A stretch of DNA of 64,000 bases, taken from positions 372,001-436,000 of the forward strand of contig NZ_JABACJ020000001.1 of NCBI RefSeq assembly GCF_012524165.2, in the 5' to 3' direction. Within the stretch, counting starts at the first letter, position 1; every line of letters begins with the position of its first letter. The notes below the pieces were generated by a model. The model saw only the letters and a list, made by a program, of their open reading frames with translations. It did no database searches and had not been told where the DNA came from. Below, one piece after another: positions 52,124-58,747 of this stretch. The DNA comes from Faecalicatena faecalis. GTDB lineage: Bacteria > Bacillota > Clostridia > Lachnospirales > Lachnospiraceae. The translations under genes were made by a program, and so were the position numbers.

Positions 52124-52300
52124 CTATCTGTTTCTTAAATTTGTTGGAATGTAAGTGCCGCCATTCATTGTGATTACACCAGCGCAGATGATCTCATTGT
52201 TTTCAAGCAGGTATTTTTTGAAACGCTCGAATAAAGATACCTTTTTCTCATAGTTTACAGAAGTTGTAGTTTTCATAGTTGCTGCACATGTATTACTCAT
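52124..52300 (-). CDS. Small protein of 58 residues, unknown function
   Basis: From ATG at 52300 to TAG at 52124 the minus strand encodes 58 residues. Residues 1-17 are Thr/Ser-rich with MSNTCAATMKTTTSVNYEKK at the start. A basic/aromatic helix with LFERFKKYLLENNE occupies about 24-37, followed by IICAGVITMNGGTYIP. AAAGGAG lies 8 bases before the ATG, as strong as for any gene here, and a bidirectional terminator lies downstream. No homologue is recognised. It is divergent from the AraC regulator at 52566, which may control it. It has two Cys residues, no membrane segment, and no modifying enzymes nearby. Confidence 0.6.
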   Translation of the reverse strand: MSNTCAATMKTTTSVNYEKKVSLFERFKKYLLENNEIICAGVITMNGGTYIPTNLRNR

Positions 52301-52565
52301 AGTACATTCTCCTTTCTTTTTTTGACATTTCCTTTTGACAGTTATTATGATATCATGCGGAAAATATAGATTTTAGATAATATCTTGACTTTTTATTAGG
52401 GCAATATTGACATTTTACGAAAACGGAAATAAGATATACCTTATGGACTGATGATATTTCATAAAGTGTGCCCGAAAGGGGGCACTGGAATACCTAGTCT
52501 TCACACGGAACCGCAATGGAACAACAGAAAAATCGTAGCTAAGGTGAATACAGGAGGTTTCTGAT

Positions 52566-53390
52566 ATGCTTTATGAACCACTTTATGAATTAGAGAAGAC
52601 TGGAATTGATATTCGTTATTATACGAACAAGGGACAGTACATTCCTGCACATTGGCATGCTGCCGTGGAAGTGATCTATATCCTCAATGGGGTAGGTAAT
52701 GTTATTTTTGAAGGGAAGGACCACACAATGGTAGCAGGAGAATTTGTAATTGTAGATTCTAATCAGATTCATGAATTGAAATGTGCCAAGGTCTCTATGA
52801 TGGTAGTCATTCATTATTCCAGAAACAGGATGAAGACCTATATTGAAAATATTGATGAATTTAAATTGGAATGTTCCAGAGAGACTCTGGAAAAAGAAAA
52901 GCTTAAAAAGTACCTGGAAATCTGCAGGCTGTTAAAGAGGCTTCCGCCGTTGTATGTGACACAGCCCCTGGGCTATCAGTTACAGGATCAGGCGGTAGCT
53001 ATGGAAATCTTCTTTGAAATGCTCAATCATTTTTCCGTGCAGGCAAAGGAGAATGGAATTGCAGAGAAGGAATCCAGCCTGGAACGATTGGGAGAAATAA
53101 CCGATTATATTGAAGAACACCATTCAGAAAGTATTTCCCTGGAGAGTATTGCTTCACACTTTTTTCTAAGCAGAGAATATTTCAGTCGATTTTTTAAGAA
53201 AAATATGGGAGTGACCTTTTCAAGATATGTGAATCAGGTCCGGCTCATGCATATCTATTATGATATCTGCAATACAGGGGAAGGAGTCATGGAACTGGCG
53301 GAGCGGCATGGATTTACTAATTATAAATTGTTCAACAGGATGTTTCATGAAATTTATGGATGCGCCCCACGGGAGGTAAGACAGAAATAA
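52566..53390 (+). CDS. AraC family regulator with cupin sensor
   Basis: A 274-residue regulator: N-terminal cupin-type sensor (about 10-90, including HWHAAVEVIYILNG and GEFVIVDSNQIHEL) and a C-terminal double helix-turn-helix (about 175-272, with LESIASHFFLSREYFSRFFKK and AERHGFTNYKLFNRMFHE). AGGAGG precedes the ATG. It is divergent from the 58-residue small gene and ends in a bidirectional terminator shared with the HxlR gene. The effector is unknown; sugars are usual for this architecture. Confidence 0.9.
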   Translation: MLYEPLYELEKTGIDIRYYTNKGQYIPAHWHAAVEVIYILNGVGNVIFEGKDHTMVAGEFVIVDSNQIHELKCAKVSMMVVIHYSRNRMKTYIENIDEFKLECSRETLEKEKLKKYLEICRLLKRLPPLYVTQPLGYQLQDQAVAMEIFFEMLNHFSVQAKENGIAEKESSLERLGEITDYIEEHHSESISLESIASHFFLSREYFSRFFKKNMGVTFSRYVNQVRLMHIYYDICNTGEGVMELAERHGFTNYKLFNRMFHEIYGCAPREVRQK

Positions 53391-53466
53391 GCGGCCTTTG
53401 TGATATGCCTCCTCTTTAATGGATATAATCAGTAAAGAGGAGACATGTCACTGTGACCGCTTATTT
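53386..53466. terminator. Large bidirectional terminator spanning two stop codons
   Basis: An outer stem AAATAAGCGG...CCGCTTATTT (about 53385-53394 / 53457-53466) and an inner stem CTCCTCTTTA (53409-53418) / TAAAGAGGAG (53433-53442). Both the AraC stop and the HxlR stop lie in the outer arms. Confidence 0.75.
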
Positions 53467-53793
53467 TTGAATCTTCTTCTTATATGCCATTCCCCATTCA
53501 ATCATGGAATCTAAGATGGGTTTCAGGCTCAGTCCTGTATCTGTAAGTGAATATTCAACTTTGGGCGGGACCTGTGGATATACTTTTCTGTTTACCAGCC
53601 CGGAGGCCTCCAGGGAGCGAAGATTGGCTGTCAGTACCTTCTGGCTGATTCCACTGACTGAGCGCATGAGCTCATTGAAACGTTTGGTTCCGCCGAGAAG
53701 ATCGCGGATAATCAGAACCTTCCATTTATCACCGATGAGCTGCAGTGTCATTTCTACGGGACATTCTGGCATTTTATTCGTGGAATCCATCAT
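53461..53793 (-). CDS. HxlR family transcriptional regulator
   Basis: A 110-residue winged-helix regulator. The family pattern CPVEMTLQLIGDKWKVLIIRDL occupies residues 11-32, followed by RFNELMRSVSGISQKVLTANL (recognition helix) and the wing VPPKVEYSLTDTG. The conserved N-terminal Cys is the redox or electrophile sensor in YodB/CatR-type members. AGGAGG precedes tandem ATG codons (53793 and 53790). It is divergent from the FMN-barrel/ferredoxin gene, which it probably controls. TACTTAA repeats in the shared 238-base gap (around 53915-53935) may be its sites. Confidence 0.92.
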   Translation of the reverse strand: MMDSTNKMPECPVEMTLQLIGDKWKVLIIRDLLGGTKRFNELMRSVSGISQKVLTANLRSLEASGLVNRKVYPQVPPKVEYSLTDTGLSLKPILDSMIEWGMAYKKKIQK

Positions 53794-54031
53794 TTTTCCT
53801 CCTACATTATAATATGAAAAAGTATCGTAAGGGCGGTATGAGAATATAAGCGCCTATGTATTGATTATATACTGTTGGTTGAGAAAAGAAAAGCAGGTAC
53901 TAAAAGGTTGCTTAGTTACTTAAAGATACTTAACCACTTTATTGTGCGTACTTTACGTTTAGAACCTGAAAAGATATGATATTAGTATCAGAAGAAGTAA
54001 GTAATTATCAGATTTACAAAAAGAGGAAAGG

Positions 54032-54670
54032 ATGGAAATACATATGGATGAGAAGGCAAGAAAATATGTAGATATGTTCCGACAGGTGAAAATCGCCTCT
54101 GCGGCAACTGTAGATATAGAGGGACATCCTCACAGCAGAATCATTAATATCATGATTTCGTCTGACGAGGGAATGTATATTGTCACCTCTAAAGGTAAAC
54201 CATTTTATGAGCAGTTAGTACAGACTGGAGAGATTGCTTTAAGTGCGATGTGTCCAGAATGTCAGTCGCTGAAATTCACAGGGAAGGTGAAGATGGTCGG
54301 TAAAGAGTGGCTTGAAAAAGTATTTGAGGATAACCCGGGGATGAAGGAAGTATATCCGGGGGAGACGCGGATGATACTGGATGCATTTTTGATTTATGAA
54401 GGCTATGGAGAATGGTTTGATCTGCTTCATCATCCAATTAACCGTGAGAGTTTTTCCTACGGCATGGAAGAGGAAAAGGCCGGATTTCAGATTCAGGATT
54501 CTTGCTTTGGGTGCGGCGCATGTATCAAGGTCTGTCCGCAGGGATGTATTTCAGAAGGAACCCCATGTCATATTCAGTCAGAGCATTGTCTGCAATGCGG
54601 TGCGTGCAGAGAAGTATGCCCGGTAGAGGCGGTATTGAAATTACATGTTACTGTTCACTCGCAAGCTTGA
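54032..54670 (+). CDS. Pyridoxamine-phosphate-oxidase-like flavin barrel fused to a ferredoxin domain
   Basis: A 212-residue fusion. Residues 1-140 form an FMN-binding split barrel of the PNPOx-like type (SAATVDIEGHPHSRIIN, then ALSAMCPECQSLKF). The C-terminal 60 residues are a 2x[4Fe-4S] ferredoxin (CFGCGACIKVCPQGC and CLQCGACREVCPVEAV). It is probably a flavin reductase or oxidoreductase using ferredoxin-type electrons; the substrate is unknown. Oddly, the last 8 codons and the stop lie inside the structured repeat at 54647, so the repeat has replaced or extended the original C-terminus. It is divergent from the HxlR gene. Confidence 0.88.
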   Translation: MEIHMDEKARKYVDMFRQVKIASAATVDIEGHPHSRIINIMISSDEGMYIVTSKGKPFYEQLVQTGEIALSAMCPECQSLKFTGKVKMVGKEWLEKVFEDNPGMKEVYPGETRMILDAFLIYEGYGEWFDLLHHPINRESFSYGMEEEKAGFQIQDSCFGCGACIKVCPQGCISEGTPCHIQSEHCLQCGACREVCPVEAVLKLHVTVHSQA

Positions 54671-54791
54671 CACTTGCTGTCAAGCTATGCGCCAGAGTTG
54701 ACAGTAGGATAGATTTCAGCCCCATGCATCGAAGATGCATTTAAAATGGGCTGAAATCGTAACTGTGCACAGGGTACCTGTGAACAGTTAC
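54647..54791. repeat. Composite multi-hairpin repeat element
   Basis: A 145-base element bounded by GTTACTGTTCAC (54647-54658) and its near-inverse GTGAACAGTTAC (54780-54791). Inside are AGCTTGACA/TGTCAAGCT (54664-54686), GATTTCAGCCC/GGGCTGAAATC (54712-54758) enclosing ATGCATC/GATGCAT, and GTAACTGTGCACAGG/CCTGTGAACAGTTAC. Nearly every base can pair. A truncated copy lies at 51026. This suggests a dispersed structured repeat rather than a gene-specific leader. Confidence 0.8.
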
Positions 54792-54909
54792 AATTACATT
54801 AAAATCACGAACGTATATTCGAAAGTTTTCTTGCTTTCACAATCATTTTGCATTATACTAATGATAAATACACACAATATACAAAAACGGAGAGGAATGA
54901 TAAAAGTTA

Positions 54910-56502
54910 ATGAATGAGATATGGATCAAAATGCAGTCGTACTTTGCGAACAGCTTGGATGAGTACCTGACCAGTCTGGGTGAACATATCAGTATCAGCC
55001 TGTTATCGCTTCTGGTAGCTGCCATGATAGGAATTCCTCTCGGATATCTGTGTATCCGGTATGGACGGTCGAAGAGATGGATCGTCGGGATTTTCCAGGT
55101 GCTGCGCATCATTCCGAGCCTGGCGGTGCTGATTCTGCTGATTCCGATTATGGGGACTGGTGTCAGGCCGGCTATGACGGCACTTGTACTTCTGGCGATT
55201 CCATCGATTCTGATGAATACAGCGGATGGGTTCGAGCAGGTCCCTAAGTTCATGCTGGAGACGGCTGCTGGGATGGGGATGACTCAGAGACAGATTTTCT
55301 GGAAGGTAAAGGTGCCGCTTGCGGTTCCTTATATTTTGACTGGGGCGAGGACGGCCATGATTGAGATCATTGCCAGTGCGACGATCGCAGCTAAGATAGG
55401 TGCAGGCGGACTGGGCGGAATTATTTTTACGGGGTTGGGTCTGAACAGGACGGACCTGCTTTTGGTAGGCGGAGTTTCAGTGGCCCTGTTGTCTATCCTG
55501 GCAGGAGTGATTTTTAATTTGTTGGACAGGATATTTATGAGGTATAAGTACACAGGAAAAGGAGAGAAAAGAAAGATGAGATCAAAGATGAAGAGAGCTG
55601 CAGCAGCGTGTTTATGTATGGTAATGCTGATTTCCCTGACCGCATGCGGCGGGAACAAGGATTCTGATGCAAAGGGGAACAAGGAAGCTGAAAAGAGCAG
55701 CGTGATTCGTGTAGGGTCCAAGGATTTTACAGAAGGAATGATTGTGTCTGAGATCTATGCGCTGGCGCTGGAGGATGCTGGTTATCAGGTGGAGCGTGTG
55801 TTTGATATTGCAGGCTCCGTAATCCACACGTCGATTGTCAATGACGAGATCGATCTGTATCCTGAATATACAGGGACTGGGCTTCTGTCTGTCTTAGGGA
55901 TGGATCTGATTACAGACCCGCAGGAGGTATATGATACTGTGAAGGATGAATATGAGAAGCAGTTTCAGCTTACCTGGCTGGATTATTCCCAGGCAAATGA
56001 TGGACAGGGACTGGTCATCCGTACAGATTTGGCTAAGGAGCTTGGTATCAAGACTATTTCGGATCTTCAGAAACATGCGTCAGAGCTTCGATTCGCATCA
56101 CAGGGTGAATTCAATGAAAGAGAGGATGGAATTCCAGCATTAGAGAAGACTTATGGTAAGTTCGACTGGAAGTCATCCAAGGTATATGACGGCGGATTGA
56201 AATACGAAGTCCTTTCCAGCGATGAGGCAGATGTGACACCCGCATATACGACAGAGGGACCGCTGGCAGATAAAGATAAGTTCACTCTGCTTGAGGACGA
56301 TAAGCACGTATGGCCCCCTTATAATCTGGCACCGGTCGTACGTGACAATATCTTGAAAGCAAATCCTGATATCGCGGATATCCTGAATGCAATCAGTGCC
56401 AAGATGGATACAGAATCTATAACAGCGCTGAATGCAAAGGTGGATGTGGAGAAAGAAGATTATGAGGATGTGGCTTCTGAATATTATGAATCTATCAAAT
56501 GA
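54910..56502 (+). CDS. Fused permease and substrate-binding protein of an OpuB/OpuC-type osmolyte importer
   Basis: A 530-residue fusion. Residues 1-215 are a permease with five or six helices (SLAVLILLIPIMGTG; EAA-like AAGMGMTQRQIFWKVKVPLA). Residues 223-530 are a glycine-betaine/choline-type binding protein (RVGSKDFTEGMIVSEIYA). Between them sits a complete lipoprotein signal (MRSKMKRAAAACLC, then LTACGG) preceded by GGAGAG and an in-frame ATG at 55576. The ribosome could thus also make a free 308-residue lipoprotein from the internal start. Osmolyte uptake is the known family role; the ligand is not determined. Confidence 0.9.
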   Translation: MNEIWIKMQSYFANSLDEYLTSLGEHISISLLSLLVAAMIGIPLGYLCIRYGRSKRWIVGIFQVLRIIPSLAVLILLIPIMGTGVRPAMTALVLLAIPSILMNTADGFEQVPKFMLETAAGMGMTQRQIFWKVKVPLAVPYILTGARTAMIEIIASATIAAKIGAGGLGGIIFTGLGLNRTDLLLVGGVSVALLSILAGVIFNLLDRIFMRYKYTGKGEKRKMRSKMKRAAAACLCMVMLISLTACGGNKDSDAKGNKEAEKSSVIRVGSKDFTEGMIVSEIYALALEDAGYQVERVFDIAGSVIHTSIVNDEIDLYPEYTGTGLLSVLGMDLITDPQEVYDTVKDEYEKQFQLTWLDYSQANDGQGLVIRTDLAKELGIKTISDLQKHASELRFASQGEFNEREDGIPALEKTYGKFDWKSSKVYDGGLKYEVLSSDEADVTPAYTTEGPLADKDKFTLLEDDKHVWPPYNLAPVVRDNILKANPDIADILNAISAKMDTESITALNAKVDVEKEDYEDVASEYYESIK

Positions 56503-56540
56503 TAAGACTGTAAGAGTAAGGCAGGAAGGAGGACACCAGG

Positions 56541-57311
56541 ATGTCAGTGCCGGCAATAGAATTCAAAGATGTCAGCAAGACGTTTGATGGATCAGGTTAT
56601 TATGCAGTAGATCATGTCTCCTTCTCCATAGAGGAGGGCGGGTTCATTACGATATTGGGTTCATCAGGCTGTGGTAAGACGACATTGTTAAAGATGGTCA
56701 ACCGGCTGTATGAACCGGATGAGGGGAAGATTCTCCTATTCGGAGAAGATACCTCAGAGGTAGACGTGGTGAAGCTGCGGAGGCGGATCGGGTATGTGAT
56801 ACAGCAGACTGGATTATTCCCACATATGACGATTGCAGATAATGTGGCGACGGTTCCTAAGCTTTTGAAGTGGGATAAGCAGAGAATCGAAGCCAGAGTG
56901 AATGAGCTGCTTAAGATGGTGGGCCTGGAGCCGGAGGAATTCAAAAAACGGTATCCATCCCAGCTTTCCGGTGGACAGCAGCAGAGGGTAGGACTGGCAA
57001 GAGCATTGGCAGTAGAACCGAAGATCATGCTGATGGACGAGCCCTTTGGAGCTGTGGATGCGATTACCAGGATCGGGCTGCAGGAAGAACTTCTGCGGAT
57101 ACACAGCGGATTAAAGAGGACCTTTCTGCTTGTTACCCATGATATTCATGAGGCGTTTAAACTGGGAACAAAGGTGATGATCATGAATCAGGGGAAGATC
57201 TGTCAGTTCGATACACCTGCCAATATCATCCATGATCCTGCGGATGAGTTTACCGCTGCTTTGATTCGTTCTGCAAGGGAACAGGAAAAGCTTTGGGAGG
57301 GATATGTATGA
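56541..57311 (+). CDS. OpuCA-type osmolyte ABC transporter ATPase without CBS domains
   Basis: A 256-residue ATPase with Walker A GSSGCGKTT, the family Q-loop segment IGYVIQQTGLFPHMTI, signature LSGGQQQR and Walker B IMLMDEPFGAVD, with the H-loop in VTHDIHEAF. OpuCA proteins often end in two CBS domains that sense ionic strength; here the protein stops after the ATPase domain, so such control is absent or supplied otherwise. GGAGG precedes the ATG. The stop overlaps the next start (ATGA). Confidence 0.93.
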   Translation: MSVPAIEFKDVSKTFDGSGYYAVDHVSFSIEEGGFITILGSSGCGKTTLLKMVNRLYEPDEGKILLFGEDTSEVDVVKLRRRIGYVIQQTGLFPHMTIADNVATVPKLLKWDKQRIEARVNELLKMVGLEPEEFKKRYPSQLSGGQQQRVGLARALAVEPKIMLMDEPFGAVDAITRIGLQEELLRIHSGLKRTFLLVTHDIHEAFKLGTKVMIMNQGKICQFDTPANIIHDPADEFTAALIRSAREQEKLWEGYV

Positions 57312-57925
57312 GCGGCATGACAGCATATCTGGCGAAACATTATGATGATCTTTTGGAGGCATTGGCAGAACACATAGAGCTCGTGGCAGTGACGTTGTTC
57401 TTTTCTCTTCTGATTGCGGCGGTACTGACGGTTCTGGCTGTTTACTCCCGAAAAGCGGGGGAATACATGATCCATATTTTTTCCGTTCTCTATTCCGTAC
57501 CGAGTCTTGCACTGTTTGCTCTTTTGATTCCGGTCACGGGACTGGGGACGACTACAGCAGAGATTGTATTAGTGGCTTATAACCAATATCTGCTTTTGAG
57601 GAATTTTATCTCTGGCCTTTACCAGGTCGATCCGGCGGTGGTAGAAGCGGCAGAAGGAATGGGGATGCGGCGTTTTCAAGTATTATGGAAGGTCCGGCTG
57701 CCTTTGGCAAAGAAGGCATTCTTTACAGGCATTCAACTTGCAGTTATATCGACCATCGGTATAGCGACAATTGCTGCGATGATCAATGCCGGAGGTCTAG
57801 GAAAGGTTCTCTTTGACGGACTGCGCACCATGAATATCTACAAGATCATTGCAGGGAGTGTATTATCTGCAGGTCTTGCTCTTATGATCAATGGAGCGTT
57901 CAAGGCAATTGAAAAGCGGATATAA
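57308..57925 (+). CDS. Osmolyte ABC transporter permease, OpuB/OpuC type
   Basis: A 205-residue permease with five or six helices and the coupling loop EAAEGMGMRRFQVLWKVRLPLA. It forms the second membrane subunit beside the fused permease-binding protein. The ATG at 57308 overlaps the ATPase stop (ATGA) and has GGGAGGG upstream; an in-frame TTG at 57293 is less likely. The operon ends with a hairpin at 57940. Confidence 0.92.
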   Translation: MSGMTAYLAKHYDDLLEALAEHIELVAVTLFFSLLIAAVLTVLAVYSRKAGEYMIHIFSVLYSVPSLALFALLIPVTGLGTTTAEIVLVAYNQYLLLRNFISGLYQVDPAVVEAAEGMGMRRFQVLWKVRLPLAKKAFFTGIQLAVISTIGIATIAAMINAGGLGKVLFDGLRTMNIYKIIAGSVLSAGLALMINGAFKAIEKRI

Positions 57926-57939
57926 GCGCCGAGTTGCAG

Positions 57940-57973
57940 ATGCGTAAATTCAGATATGAGTTTGCGCATTTTC
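57940..57973 (+). terminator. Terminator of the osmolyte importer operon
   Basis: ATGCG-TAAATTC (57940-57951) pairs with GAGTTTG-CGCAT (57958-57969), followed by TTTC. Confidence 0.6.
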
Positions 57974-58109
57974 TTATTATATAGGATAGTTCTTTGAACT
58001 TTCCTATATAATAAAAAAAACTCCGGGGGATGAGCACTTCGCGCAAGAGGAAGATGGCCGCAAGCGGCGGCGCTTCGGCGCGAGATTTCGGCTCGCCGAA
58101 ATCTTTATT
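57974..58109. repeat. GC-rich structured block with a 19-bp palindrome
   Basis: TTATTATATAGGATAGTTC (57974-57992) and GAACTTTCCTATATAATAA (57996-58014) form a 19-bp stem with one mismatch. A much more GC-rich run follows, with stems GCCGC-AA-GCGGC, GCGC-TTCG-GCGC (a UUCG tetraloop) and AGATTTCGG-CTCG-CCGAAATCT (58083-58104) before TTATTTT. The composition differs sharply from the A/T-rich surroundings. It may be a structured RNA or a dispersed repeat. Confidence 0.55.
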
Positions 58110-58146
58110 TTGGTGATTTTGTAGAAAAAAGAAGAAACAAAGGCGG

Positions 58147-58175
58147 TTGACATTGTTTGGTCCACGTGTTAGAAT
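58147..58175 (+). promoter_or_regulatory. Promoter of the MarR-ABC exporter operon
   Basis: TTGACA (58147-58152), 17-base spacer, TAGAAT (58170-58175). The transcription start would fall inside the direct repeats at 58174. Confidence 0.75.
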
Positions 58176-58218
58176 GTTAGATGTCAAACAGTTAGATATA
58201 CAACAGTTAGGTATCAAA
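58174..58218. promoter_or_regulatory. Three tandem 15-bp direct repeats, probable MarR operator
   Basis: ATGTTAGATGTCAAA, CAGTTAGATATACAA and CAGTTAGGTATCAAA follow each other without gaps, overlapping the -10 and start region. This is consistent with autorepression by the MarR protein encoded next. Confidence 0.6.
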
Positions 58219-58235
58219 CAAATAGAGGGATGAAG

Positions 58236-58676
58236 ATGAAAGAAAAACGGTATATGGGAAGAGAGCTCCGGGTACTGGATAACCTGATTAAGCGTTTTAT
58301 CGATAACCAGATGAACGGGGTACAGATCGATCGGATCACGGGCTCGAATGGATGGATTATTGCTTACTTAAGAGATCATCCGAGCGGGCCGGTGTATCAG
58401 AAGGATCTGGAGTCAGAGTTCAATATTACCCGTTCGACAGCCTCCAAGGTAGTGAACCTGATGGAAGAGAAGGGGCTGATCAGACGTGAGAGCGTTCCAG
58501 AGGATGCACGGCTGAAAAAGCTGACACTGATGCCCAAGGCAATCGCTCTGGGAGAAGAGATGGAGCGTAACAGGGATATTGTGGAGGCCCAGATCGTAAA
58601 AGGGTTTACAGAAGATGAATTGGAGCAGTTTTATTCCTATATAGAACGGATCAAGAAGAATGTAAGTGAGGGGTAA
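58236..58676 (+). CDS. MarR family transcriptional regulator
   Basis: A 146-residue winged-helix regulator. The DNA-binding part is at about residues 48-100 (YQKDLESEFNITRSTASKVVNLMEEKGLIRRE), flanked by the long N- and C-terminal dimerisation helices of the MarR family. ATG at 58236 is chosen because GAGGG is 7 bases away; ATG at 58230 touches it. It begins the operon with the heterodimeric ABC exporter 71 bases downstream, a common arrangement in which the repressor senses the exported compound. That function is inferred. Confidence 0.93.
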   Translation: MKEKRYMGRELRVLDNLIKRFIDNQMNGVQIDRITGSNGWIIAYLRDHPSGPVYQKDLESEFNITRSTASKVVNLMEEKGLIRRESVPEDARLKKLTLMPKAIALGEEMERNRDIVEAQIVKGFTEDELEQFYSYIERIKKNVSEG

Positions 58677-58747
58677 GCCGGCAGAAAGCCGGCTTCCTTT
58701 TCTCCTAAATAGTTTGATGTCGGACAATGATAGAAGGAGGTTAAGAG

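Noticed and set aside
52468..52485. GTGCCC/GGGCAC hairpin upstream of the AraC gene as a riboswitch
   Set aside because: Too small and isolated to match any known riboswitch, with no terminator or sequestering partner seen.
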